The position numbers were made by a program, and so were the translations under genes. From NCBI RefSeq assembly GCF_000158095.2, contig NZ_CM011002.1, positions 1,689,228 through 1,753,227 on the forward strand: a stretch of DNA of 64,000 nucleotides, given 5' to 3'. This DNA comes from Roseibium alexandrii DFL-11. GTDB lineage: Bacteria; Pseudomonadota; Alphaproteobacteria; Rhizobiales; Stappiaceae. Below the pieces are notes generated by a model. It was not told the DNA's origin and searched no databases. It was given only the letters and a program-made list of their open reading frames with translations. The stretch's first letter is position 1; every line of letters begins with the position of its first letter. Shown piece after piece: positions 46,109 to 54,529 of this stretch.

Positions 46109-46123
46109 TGTTATATTATTACG
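46109..46123. promoter_or_regulatory. Zur box between znuC and the guanylyltransferase gene
   Basis: TGTTATATTATTACG matches 13 of 15 positions of the palindromic alphaproteobacterial Zur consensus TGTTATATTATAACA (from memory). It lies 35 bp before znuC and 110 bp before the gene at 46234. The consensus match and the gene context support zinc-dependent repression of znuC-znuB-zur. Confidence 0.65.
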
Positions 46124-46233
46124 TAAGTACTGTTTCGTGTCTCCGGTTGCAAGCTGGTGCTGCAACGTTAACACTTCCCTGCAAACTATCCGCTTACAAA
46201 CAAGCATTGAATTTCACATCAGGAATCGGCTCG

Positions 46234-47619
46234 ATGATTTATCCCTGCATTTTGTCTGGTGGTATTGGATCCCGCCTTTGGCCCCTGTCCCGCAAAGACC
46301 GCCCAAAACAATTTTTGCCGATATTCGGCGGCGAGAGCCTGTTCCAAAAGACCTGCAAGCGGGTCTCCGGCGAAGGTTTTTCCAATCCGATCGTAATCGG
46401 TGGTGACAGCCATCGCTTCTTGATGGGCGAACAGCTTGCCGAGATCGACACTGCGGCAACAACGATCCTGCTGGAACCGGTGGGCCGGAACACCGCCCCA
46501 CCTGCCCTCATGGCCGCTCTGCTGGCGTATGAGCAGGATCCGAATGCCCTGATCCTGCTTCTTCCGTCAGACCACCTGATCGGCAAGGAAGATGTGTTCA
46601 TGACGGCGGTCCACCATGCGCGGGACGCTGCCCTGTCGGGCAAAATCGTCACATTTGGCATCACGCCGACCGAGCCCAACACAGGATACGGGTATATCAA
46701 ACTTGAGCCGGGCAGCGACCCGATTCGCGGCGTGGCAGCTTTTGTTGAAAAGCCGGACCTTGAGCGGGCAAAAGCCTTTTTGGCCGATGGTGCCCATGTC
46801 TGGAATGCAGGGATTTTTCTCTATTCAGCGAAGACAATGATCCAGGCCTTCAAGACTTATCAACCGGCTTTGTCAGAGGCGATTACCGCGCTGATGGCCA
46901 CCCGCCATGGTGATCTCGACTTCACCCGTCTCGATGAGGACGGCTTTGCAGCTCTGGAAAACATCTCAATCGACTATGCGATCATGGAAAAGGCAGACAA
47001 CGTAGTCTGCGCGCCGATGGCTCCGGACTGGGATGATCTCGGCTCGTGGTCAGCGATCTGGGGTGTACTTGACAAAGACGGCAGCGGAAACTCGGCGATC
47101 GGTGATGCCCGTTTCCTCGACTGCAAGGAATGCCTTGCCTATGCCGACCAACGGCTGGTGTCCGTCATCGGCCTGGAAGATGTCATGGTGATTGCGACCA
47201 CAGACAGTGTGCTGGTTGCCCACAAGGACAAGGCGCAGGATGTAAAGAAGGTGGTCGAGCAGCTGGAATCGGAAGGGCGCAGCGAAACCGAACGCCATCC
47301 GCGCACCTACCGTCCCTGGGGCTATACGGAGCGCATCAATGCGGGCGACCGTTTTGCAGTTCAGTCCATGATGATCAAACCTGGAAAGCGCCTCAGCCTT
47401 CAAAGCCATTTGCACCGGGCCGAGCATTGGGTCGTTGTTTCCGGGACGCTGGAGATCACCATCAACGGTCAGGTGAGCCTTCTGACGGAAAACCAGTCCG
47501 CATATGTCCCGCTCGGAGCGCAGCATACTCTGCACAATCCCGGCCGCATTCCGGTTCGAATGATCGAGGTGCAATCCGGAACCTACCTTCAGGAAGACGA
47601 TATCGTCCGCCACTCCTAA
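46234..47619 (+). CDS. mannose-1-phosphate guanylyltransferase/mannose-6-phosphate isomerase
   Basis: 461 aa from ATG 46234 (AGGA 9 nt before). The N-terminal nucleotidyltransferase has GGIGSRLWPLSRKDRPKQFLP. The C-terminal ~120 residues form the type II phosphomannose isomerase cupin (RPWGYTERINAGDRF ... LSLQSHLHRAEHWVVVSGTLEITING). It makes GDP-mannose from fructose-6-phosphate via mannose phosphates, for polysaccharide or LPS. ManC/AlgA family. Divergent from znuC, with the Zur box between. Confidence 0.93.
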   Translation: MIYPCILSGGIGSRLWPLSRKDRPKQFLPIFGGESLFQKTCKRVSGEGFSNPIVIGGDSHRFLMGEQLAEIDTAATTILLEPVGRNTAPPALMAALLAYEQDPNALILLLPSDHLIGKEDVFMTAVHHARDAALSGKIVTFGITPTEPNTGYGYIKLEPGSDPIRGVAAFVEKPDLERAKAFLADGAHVWNAGIFLYSAKTMIQAFKTYQPALSEAITALMATRHGDLDFTRLDEDGFAALENISIDYAIMEKADNVVCAPMAPDWDDLGSWSAIWGVLDKDGSGNSAIGDARFLDCKECLAYADQRLVSVIGLEDVMVIATTDSVLVAHKDKAQDVKKVVEQLESEGRSETERHPRTYRPWGYTERINAGDRFAVQSMMIKPGKRLSLQSHLHRAEHWVVVSGTLEITINGQVSLLTENQSAYVPLGAQHTLHNPGRIPVRMIEVQSGTYLQEDDIVRHS

Positions 47620-47648
47620 AGGAGCGGCGCTCCCCCAGCCAACGGACG

Positions 47649-48038
47649 TTAAAGGTCCTTCAGCTTGGCACTGACTTCGCGAAGCGTAAGCTTGTCTGCG
47701 GATGGCGGCGCAACGGAATGGCTGCCCAGCCCTGTGATACGTTCCGAGGCGTGCTTCAGGTTGTGGTCCACGCGCTCCAGAACCATGCTCGGCATGCGCA
47801 GAGCTGCTGTGTAGACAACGATCGCCTCATTAACAGACGCCTCAAAGTTGATGCTGGCAACCGCCACGTAGACCGTTTCAGCCATCTGAGCGAGCTCTTC
47901 AGCATCTTCAACCACTGGCTTTATCATGGTCACAGTCTGATCGGGATTAAGACCTACCCAAACCGCTCCAGAGATAAAAACGAACGCAAAAACAAGGATA
48001 TGAAAATTTCTCAAGAAATATCCCACCACAACCCCCAC
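47649..48038 (-). CDS. hypothetical membrane-anchored protein
   Basis: Up to 129 aa. One N-terminal membrane segment (FHILVFAFVFISGAVWVGL), then a helical soluble part without a domain I recognise. GTG codons at 48038, 48029 and 48026 are possible starts; 48026 is best spaced from a GGGGG run. Lies just beside the CtrA-type site at 48045. It is convergent with the guanylyltransferase gene. Confidence 0.55.
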   Translation of the reverse strand: MGVVVGYFLRNFHILVFAFVFISGAVWVGLNPDQTVTMIKPVVEDAEELAQMAETVYVAVASINFEASVNEAIVVYTAALRMPSMVLERVDHNLKHASERITGLGSHSVAPPSADKLTLREVSAKLKDL

Positions 48039-48044
48039 GGTAGG

Positions 48045-48069
48045 TTAACAACTCATTAACACGTTAATG
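48045..48069. promoter_or_regulatory. CtrA-type site TTAA-N7-TTAA plus palindrome
   Basis: TTAA (48045-48048), seven bases, TTAA (48056-48059), the CtrA consensus spacing. It overlaps a perfect palindrome CATTAAC-AC-GTTAATG (48054-48069). It lies between the minus-strand gene ending at 48038 and the small gene at 48292. CtrA is the cell-cycle regulator of alphaproteobacteria. Confidence 0.45.
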
Positions 48070-48291
48070 TTGGTAATTGTGGGTGCACCAAAACGCAAGA
48101 TGGCAGCCTGTTTGCGCGCCAGTATTTTCCCTGTGATGGTTAACGGCAGGGCGATACCGACCACAAACAAAGACGCAATTTAGAGGCGAGCTCTTACCTC
48201 AAATTGCCGATCGATAAAGTTTTACAGGAAGAATTACCGTAGTTTTACGGAGTGCCCCCTTACAACGCGGCAGAAGTTCAAGGAGATACAC

Positions 48292-48441
48292 ATGTTCGAC
48301 AGGAGCGGCGAAATGAGACTTTCGTCACTGGGTTTGCTGCTCATTTTGGCAGCATGTGTCATGACGCTGTTTATTCAGCCAAGCCCGCAATATCAGGTCG
48401 ACCCGCAGACCGTCGGCGCCTTTTTCGGCCGATCTGAATAG
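48292..48441 (+). CDS. 49-residue small membrane protein
   Basis: ATG at 48292 with a strong AAGGAG site 7 nt before, TAG at 48439-48441. The N-terminus MFDRSGEMRL precedes a hydrophobic stretch (SSLGLLLILAACVMTLFI), then a polar tail ending GAFFGRSE. It is a one-pass membrane protein; the Cys in the AAC context resembles a lipobox but the residues around it are too hydrophobic for certainty. Its ribosome-binding site and position after a regulatory region support it as a real gene. Function unknown. Confidence 0.6.
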   Translation: MFDRSGEMRLSSLGLLLILAACVMTLFIQPSPQYQVDPQTVGAFFGRSE

Positions 48442-48500
48442 CAGTCATTGTGACCCATCTACAGGTTGGTCACTCGGAACCGCGGCGTTATTTATCGCGC

Positions 48501-48875
48501 TTATCGAACATCAAAGCGATGCGCCCGCACCGTATCTACCTTTACCGGGATCGGCTCAAGTCTCGGCTCAAACAGCGAAGGCAATTTTGAACCCGGTCCG
48601 CCTTTTGTTTGATCAGCCCCGAGAAGCATGATCGCGGAGCCGACAACAACCGACACCAGTGTAATGACCAATCCGGCGACAAGCATGAGTATCGGCACCA
48701 GAGGGCTGTCATCGCCTCTGATCAAAACTGTCAGATTGCCGATGTTCGAATAAAGAATTCCGCCGACCATCAGCCCGGAAATCCCAATACCCGCCAAACT
48801 GTTTACGACCAGGAGCCGGAAAAACGGATCCTTTGGCAGAAACCGTTTTGCGATTGCATCTACTTTCACGGTCAT
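48501..48875 (-). CDS. hypothetical two-pass membrane protein
   Basis: 124 aa from ATG 48875 (GAGGG upstream; the longer frame to 48938 is less likely). Two membrane segments, FRLLVVNSLAGIGISGLMVGGILY and VPILMLVAGLVITLVSVVVGSAIMLL, then a basic polar tail. No family recognised. Adjacent genes give no clue. Confidence 0.65.
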   Translation of the reverse strand: MTVKVDAIAKRFLPKDPFFRLLVVNSLAGIGISGLMVGGILYSNIGNLTVLIRGDDSPLVPILMLVAGLVITLVSVVVGSAIMLLGADQTKGGPGSKLPSLFEPRLEPIPVKVDTVRAHRFDVR

Positions 48876-49031
48876 TTCTGAAGCCCTCTGTCGTTCGACG
48901 CCTTTGTAAAAGCCTAGGGCTCGGCTTTGTGGGCGCAACCTGTCAAATCCGCGCAGTATCTATGTGTCGTACAAGTTCCATTAAGGATCCGCTTTCTTTT
49001 TCGCGGCGTAGACCTTGCGGAATGCTGGCTT

Positions 49032-49067
49032 GATATATATTAGTTCGATATATCGATCCGGTATATG
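49032..49067. promoter_or_regulatory. ATAT-rich operator candidate upstream of padR
   Basis: Two GATATAT blocks (from 49032 and 49047) and a GTATATG block follow each other, with the palindrome CGATATATCG at 49046-49055. PadR proteins usually bind palindromic ATAT-rich boxes in their own promoters, and this lies about 80-115 bp before padR. Confidence 0.5.
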
Positions 49068-49146
49068 ACAGTTTTGCGAATGCTGCGAGCAGAGCAACTC
49101 GCAGATTTGCTGTTGGCGGCATCGACAGATGCTGAAGGAGCCAATC

Positions 49147-49704
49147 ATGAGTGTGCGCGGTTTGTGCCTAGCCATACTGTCCGGTGGGGACGCCACCGGA
49201 TACGAAATACGCAAAGAATCGACAGAAGGCCGGTTCAGCTATTTCGACGACGCAAGCTTTGGCTCCATCTACCCTGCCCTGGCGCGCCTGGAAGCGGAAG
49301 GCATGGTCACCGCGCGTGAGGAACCGCAAGCCGGAAAACCATCCCGCAAGGTCTATTCCATCACACAGGCCGGGCGAGATGAATTCATCCGGTCCCTGTG
49401 CGAACCGCAAGCGCCAGACACTTTTAAATCTCCCTTCCTGTTGATTGCCTTGAACGCTGCAAAACTTCCGCCGGATGTCCTCCGCCGTGCGCTTGAACGC
49501 CGTAAGGCGCAGGTTCACGAAGAACTGCGCCTGTTAAGCGGAATTGATAATGAGAACGGATGCACACATGCAGGCTCTGACTGGACCCGAGATTACGGGA
49601 TAGCCTGCATGAATTTCACACTCCGCTACCTCGAAGACCACGGGGAAGCCCTTATTAAGATCGCCGAAGACGCAGCTGCCCCCTCCCAGGCCGCTGCCGA
49701 GTAA
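49147..49704 (+). CDS. PadR-family transcriptional regulator
   Basis: 185 aa from ATG 49147, with GAAGGAG 7 nt before; an in-frame ATG at 49129 overlaps that site. PadR winged helix: LCLAILSGGDATGYEIRKE ... SIYPALARLEAEGMVTAREE, then VYSITQAGRDEF and a C-terminal helical dimer domain with Cys. Directly upstream of an RND pair and likely its repressor. Confidence 0.9.
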   Translation: MSVRGLCLAILSGGDATGYEIRKESTEGRFSYFDDASFGSIYPALARLEAEGMVTAREEPQAGKPSRKVYSITQAGRDEFIRSLCEPQAPDTFKSPFLLIALNAAKLPPDVLRRALERRKAQVHEELRLLSGIDNENGCTHAGSDWTRDYGIACMNFTLRYLEDHGEALIKIAEDAAAPSQAAAE

Positions 49705-49726
49705 GCCCGATTTGGAGACCTCCGAA

Positions 49727-50830
49727 ATGCGTATCAAGTTTTCCTATATCCTCGCTGCCGGCCTTGCCGCCGGTATTGGCGCGTGGATGTACAGCGGCAC
49801 CGTGGTGATCGGTGGCGTTGGCGACGGTGAAAACGCCGCGCCTTCTCCAGCTCAGCGCATCGCACAAGCCACGGACAATCTCTTCAAGGTACAGGTTGTT
49901 ACCCTGACGGCCGAGGAACGTCAGGCTGTTCTGGAAGTGCGTGGCCGAACTGAAGCGGAAGCCAAGGTTGCTGTTCGCTCCCACATCACGGACGACGTCG
50001 TCGACCGTCCGGCGCGTGAGGGCGCGCGGGTGTCTGCTGGAGACATCTTGTGTGTTCTTGACCGCGGCGCGCGGGAATCTCGTGTTCTTGAAGCCAAGGC
50101 TGCAGTTGCGGAGGCGGAGATGCTGAAAGAGGCAGCTACGCAGCTGAGTAGCAAGGGTTTCACTGCCGAGACGCGGGTTATGACGGTTCAGGCACAACAT
50201 GATGCGGCCAAAGCTCGGTTGGAAGAAGCCGAACGAGCCTTGCGCCAGACCGTAATCCGTTCTCCGATTGATGGTGTGATCGAAAGCCCGATGGCCGAAA
50301 TCGGCGCCCAACTCGACAAGGGCAGCATCTGCGCCACTGTCGTGAATTCCGATCCGATGATCGCTATTGGAGATGTGAGCGAATTGAACATCAGCCAGAT
50401 CTCTCTGAACATGCCGGCAGACGTCGTGCTTGTTACCGGTGAGAACCTGGAAGGACACGTCCGCTACATTTCACCTTCCGCTAATCCCGACACCCGCACC
50501 TTCCGGATTGAGGTTGAAATCCCGAACGAAGACGGTGTCGCCCGCGACGGCGTTACAGCAGTCAGCCGGCTGCCATTGCCCGTCGAGAAAGCTCACAAGA
50601 TCTCGCCAGCCATCCTGACGTTGAACGACACTGGGCAAGTTGGCATCCGTGGCGTCGGTGAAGACAACGTCACCGTATTCTATCCGGTCAACGTCCTTGG
50701 CGGCGAACAGGACGGTATGTGGGTGGGCGGCCTACCTGAAACGGTCAATGCAATCGTGGTCGGACAGGAATACGTTTCTGATGGCGTTCTCGTGGATCCG
50801 GTGTTTGAAACCGCGGAGATCAGCCAATGA
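49727..50830 (+). CDS. RND efflux periplasmic adaptor (membrane fusion protein)
   Basis: 367 aa from ATG 49727, preceded by GGAGACC. N-terminal hydrophobic anchor (ILAAGLAAGIGAWMYSG), a biotinyl-lipoyl-like domain (VRSHITDDVVDRPAREGARVSAGDILCVLD), an alpha-hairpin coil (AKAAVAEAEMLKEAATQL ... AAKARLEEAERAL), and a beta-barrel part. It links the RND pump to an outer-membrane channel. It overlaps the permease by 4 bp. Part of the PadR operon. Confidence 0.93.
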   Translation: MRIKFSYILAAGLAAGIGAWMYSGTVVIGGVGDGENAAPSPAQRIAQATDNLFKVQVVTLTAEERQAVLEVRGRTEAEAKVAVRSHITDDVVDRPAREGARVSAGDILCVLDRGARESRVLEAKAAVAEAEMLKEAATQLSSKGFTAETRVMTVQAQHDAAKARLEEAERALRQTVIRSPIDGVIESPMAEIGAQLDKGSICATVVNSDPMIAIGDVSELNISQISLNMPADVVLVTGENLEGHVRYISPSANPDTRTFRIEVEIPNEDGVARDGVTAVSRLPLPVEKAHKISPAILTLNDTGQVGIRGVGEDNVTVFYPVNVLGGEQDGMWVGGLPETVNAIVVGQEYVSDGVLVDPVFETAEISQ

Positions 50831-53800
50831 TCAATATGCTCGAAGGAATTCTACGCCGTCCAAAGACGGTCTTCGTGTTAATGCTCGCGCTGCTGGCCGC
50901 AGGGGTCATGACCTATGTGTCGATCCCCAAGGAAGACAGCCCCGACATCGATCTCCCGATCTTCTATATCTCGATCACCCAGCAGGGCATTTCTCCGGAA
51001 GATGCCGAGCGCCTGCTTGTGCGGCCGATGGAAACCGAACTGCGCGGGTTGGATGGCCTGAAGGAAATCACTGCGATTGCCTCTGAAAGCCATGCCGGTA
51101 TCGTTCTGGAGTTCGACATCTCGTTCGACAAGGACGAGGCCCTTGCAGACGTCCGCGACAAGGTCGACCAGGCCAAGGGTGAATTGCCTGCCGACGCAGA
51201 AGAGCCGACGATCACGGAAATGAACTTTGCCCTTGCCCCGACCATGTTCGTGGCGCTCTCCGGCAATGTCCCTGAACGTACGCTCTATCAGCATGCGCGG
51301 CGTTTGAAAGACCAGATTGAGGCGGTCGACACCGTCCGCTCTGCCGATCTTTCCGGCCACCGGGAAGAGCTCCTGGAAGTCCTGATCGACACCCAGAAGC
51401 TGGAATCTTATGCGATCACCCAGCAAGAGCTTTTGAACACGCTGACCGCCAACAACCAGCTGGTTCCAGCCGGTTTCATTGACGGCGGCAAAGGGCGCTT
51501 CAACGTCAAGGTTCCGGGCCTTATTGAAAACGCGGCTGACGTCTACAGCCTGCCGCTAAAGCAAAGTGGTGAAGGTGTCGTGACCCTAGCCGACGTTGCT
51601 GAGATCCGCAGAACCTTCAAGGATGCAGATTCCTACACCCGCGTAAACGGCAAACCAGCCATCGCGCTGGAAGTCACCAAGCGGATCGGCACGAACATCA
51701 TCGAGAACAACGCAGCTGTGCGGGCGGTTGTCGAGGAAGCCTCAAAAGACTGGCCGGAGACGATCCAGGTCGACATCCTGCTCGATCAGTCCGACAACAT
51801 CTATGAAGTCCTCGGCTCTCTGCAGTCCTCGATCCTGACCGCGATCTTCCTGGTCATGATCCTGGTGCTGGCAGCGCTTGGCATGCGATCCGCACTGCTC
51901 GTGGGTCTTGCGATCCCGACATCCTTCATGGTGGGCTTCCTGATCCTCGGCGGTATTGGCTACACGGTCAACACAATGGTCATGTTCGGCCTCGTTCTGA
52001 CCGTTGGCCTGCTCGTCGATGGCGCCATCGTGATGACAGAGTATGCCGACCGGAAGGTGCATGAGGGCATGGAGGACCGCGAGGCCTATATCCGTGCTGC
52101 CAAGCTCATGTTCTGGCCGATTGTCTCGTCCACCGCGACAACCCTTGTGGCCTTCCTGCCAATGCTTTTGTGGCCGGGTGTTGCCGGTGAATTCATGAGC
52201 TACCTGCCCATCATGGTGATCATCGTTCTGGCGGCCTCGCTGGTCACGGCGATGGTGTTCCTGCCGGTGACCGGTGGCGTGCTGGCAGATGTCTCGCATT
52301 GGCTCGGCCGCCACGCAGCTGCCTTGCTGGCCGTGACAATTGCAGCCGGCGGTGCATTTGCGATTGGAAGCGGTCCGTTGGTGCCGGGTCTTCTGGCAGG
52401 CGCCCTTCCTGAGGGTGTGGTTCCGCTGGTCAGTGTTTTGGCCGGGTTGGTCACGTTCGTTGCACTTGGCTACGTCTCCTATCGGATCTTGCGTCCGTTC
52501 GTGCGCTGGTCGCAGGAACGGGCTGCTGTTCGTGCCGCAAAGGACCGCGCGGAAGCCGAACTTCTGTCCGGCAAGTCCCACTTCGATGTGAAGAAGGTCA
52601 AAGGCTTCACCGGCTTTTATGTCCGTTTCCTGAAGCTGCTCGCCGGGAACCCGATTGGCAACATCGTGACGATCGTCGCAATGATTGCCGTGTGTGGCTA
52701 CATCATGATGTCCTTCGCCTCCAATCCGACCGGCGTGGAATTCTTCGTCGATGAGGAGCCGGATCAGGCGGTCGTTCTGATCTCTGGACGGGGCAACATG
52801 TCTGCTGCGGAAGCACTTGAGCAGGTTGCCAAGGTGGAAGCGGAAGTAATGGAGGTCGCAGGTGTGGCCCACATCGTCACCACTGCCTTCACACCGGGAG
52901 GCTCTTCGGGTGGCCCATCTGTTGGCGGTGTCCAGGACAAGCCTGCCGATGTCATGGGCGAACTACAGCTCGAACTTGCAAATTTCTGCTGCCGGCGGGA
53001 AGCCAAGGAGATCTTTGCAGACATCCGCGAACGCACGGCTTCCATTCCGGGCATCAAGGTGGAAACCCGCAAGATCGAGGGTGGCCCGCCGACCGGTAAA
53101 GACATCCAGCTTGAGCTGAAGTCGACGGATTACGACACGCTGGTTGAGAACGTTGCCCGCGTCCGCAATCATCTGAACGGTGTTGAAGCGCTGATCGACC
53201 AGGAAGACGACCGTCCGCTGCCGGGGATTGAATGGCAAATTGCCATCGACCGCGAACAGGCCGGTCGTTACCAGGCTCATATCGCCTCGGTCGGCAACAT
53301 GGTTCAGCTGGTGACCAATGGCGTCCTGATCGGCAAATACCGTCCGAACGACAGCGAGGACGAGGTCGACATTCGTGTCCGCTTGCCGGAAGACGAACGC
53401 ACGATCGACCGGTTTGACCAACTGCGTCTTCAAACGTCGCTCGGTCTTGTGCCGCTGGCAAACTTCGTCGACCGCTCTCCGGCCCAGAAGGTTTCGGAAA
53501 TCGTCCGCCGCGATGGCCTCTATTCGATGATGGTCAAGGCAACGGTCAACCCTGCTTCCGGGTCCACACCGGATGAACAGGTTGGTGAGCTGGAGAAGTG
53601 GCTGGACGCGCAAACCTGGCCGGACAACGTGTATCTGCAGTTCCGCGGCGCCGATGAGGACCAAAAGGAATCGGGTGAGTTCCTGATGAAGGCGATGGTT
53701 GGATCGCTCTTCTTGATGTTCCTCATCCTTCTGACGCAATATAACTCGTTCTATCAGACCTTCCTGACCCTCTCCACGGTGGTCCTGTCGGTCTTTGGCG

Positions 53801-54402
53801 TGTTGCTCGGGATGATGGTTACGGGCCAGAAATTCTCGATCATCATGACCGGGACCGGGGTCGTGGCACTTGCCGGGATTGTCGTGAACAACGCGATTGT
53901 TCTGATCGATACGTATAACCGGTTCATCGACGACGGACTTGATCCGCTGGAGGCAATCCTGAAAACCTCAGCACAGCGGATCCGGCCGATCCTGTTGACA
54001 ACGATCACCACGATCGCCGGGCTGATCCCGATGGCGACACAGATCAACTTCGACTTCGCCAATCAGGTGACCGCTTATGGCGGCATCACCGCGGTGTGGT
54101 GGGTCCAGCTGTCGACAGCGGTGATTTCAGGTCTCGCCTTCTCTACAATCCTGACACTGATCATGATCCCGGTCATGATTGCGCTGCCAAGTGTCTGGGT
54201 CGGCTCGGCGCGATCCATCGCACAGCGGTTCCGGCGCAAACCTGCTCCGGCCACCGCAGCCACCACTGACGCTGACCAGGATGTGGAGTGGACGGATCCG
54301 GAACAAGAGAAGGAACGCCCTGCTGCCAAAGTGGTGTCGATGCCAAAACCTGCGCCGCCGAAGGTACCGAACCAGGAAGAACTCCCGCACGCGGCCGAGT
54401 AG
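50827..54402 (+). CDS. RND efflux permease, extended
   Basis: 1191 aa, longer than the usual ~1030. The HAE1/AcrB-like features are present: TM1 VFVLMLALLAAGVMTYV, the TM4 proton-relay Asp398 in GLLVDGAIVMTE, and a second-half TM set ending near MIALPSVWVG. Between the first-half TMs and the second half (residues ~490-590) lies an extra segment with two to three hydrophobic stretches and a charged linker (ERAAVRAAKDRAEAELL). A proline-rich C-terminal tail (EERPAAKVVSMPKPAPP type) adds ~60 residues. Substrate unknown; no outer-membrane channel gene is adjacent. Confidence 0.9.
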   Translation: MINMLEGILRRPKTVFVLMLALLAAGVMTYVSIPKEDSPDIDLPIFYISITQQGISPEDAERLLVRPMETELRGLDGLKEITAIASESHAGIVLEFDISFDKDEALADVRDKVDQAKGELPADAEEPTITEMNFALAPTMFVALSGNVPERTLYQHARRLKDQIEAVDTVRSADLSGHREELLEVLIDTQKLESYAITQQELLNTLTANNQLVPAGFIDGGKGRFNVKVPGLIENAADVYSLPLKQSGEGVVTLADVAEIRRTFKDADSYTRVNGKPAIALEVTKRIGTNIIENNAAVRAVVEEASKDWPETIQVDILLDQSDNIYEVLGSLQSSILTAIFLVMILVLAALGMRSALLVGLAIPTSFMVGFLILGGIGYTVNTMVMFGLVLTVGLLVDGAIVMTEYADRKVHEGMEDREAYIRAAKLMFWPIVSSTATTLVAFLPMLLWPGVAGEFMSYLPIMVIIVLAASLVTAMVFLPVTGGVLADVSHWLGRHAAALLAVTIAAGGAFAIGSGPLVPGLLAGALPEGVVPLVSVLAGLVTFVALGYVSYRILRPFVRWSQERAAVRAAKDRAEAELLSGKSHFDVKKVKGFTGFYVRFLKLLAGNPIGNIVTIVAMIAVCGYIMMSFASNPTGVEFFVDEEPDQAVVLISGRGNMSAAEALEQVAKVEAEVMEVAGVAHIVTTAFTPGGSSGGPSVGGVQDKPADVMGELQLELANFCCRREAKEIFADIRERTASIPGIKVETRKIEGGPPTGKDIQLELKSTDYDTLVENVARVRNHLNGVEALIDQEDDRPLPGIEWQIAIDREQAGRYQAHIASVGNMVQLVTNGVLIGKYRPNDSEDEVDIRVRLPEDERTIDRFDQLRLQTSLGLVPLANFVDRSPAQKVSEIVRRDGLYSMMVKATVNPASGSTPDEQVGELEKWLDAQTWPDNVYLQFRGADEDQKESGEFLMKAMVGSLFLMFLILLTQYNSFYQTFLTLSTVVLSVFGVLLGMMVTGQKFSIIMTGTGVVALAGIVVNNAIVLIDTYNRFIDDGLDPLEAILKTSAQRIRPILLTTITTIAGLIPMATQINFDFANQVTAYGGITAVWWVQLSTAVISGLAFSTILTLIMIPVMIALPSVWVGSARSIAQRFRRKPAPATAATTDADQDVEWTDPEQEKERPAAKVVSMPKPAPPKVPNQEELPHAAE

Positions 54403-54430
54403 ACCTCCAGTAAATGCCGCTTGTGGAAGA

Positions 54431-54462
54431 GGCCGCCGGTTTCCGGCGGCCTTTTCTTTTTT
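54431..54462 (+). terminator. intrinsic terminator of the RND operon
   Basis: GGCCGCCGG-TTT-CCGGCGGCC (54431-54451), a perfect 9-bp stem, followed by TTTTCTTTTTT. Confidence 0.92.
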
Positions 54463-54492
54463 CAGCTTGCTGTCTGACCGCTCATTGCTTAT

Positions 54493-54513
54493 ATAGTTGC
54501 TTAATACAACTAT
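54493..54513. promoter_or_regulatory. palindromic operator before the MarR-GNAT gene
   Basis: ATAGTTG (54493-54499) and CAACTAT (54507-54513) are perfect 7-bp inverted arms with a 7-nt centre, 17 bp before the start. Typical size and place of an autoregulatory MarR site. Confidence 0.6.
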
Positions 54514-54529
54514 TTCGGATGTTAAAGTC

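Noticed and set aside
51742-52872. 376-codon frame antisense to the RND permease
   Set aside because: His/Gln-rich mirror of the membrane-coding frame, with no ribosome-binding site.
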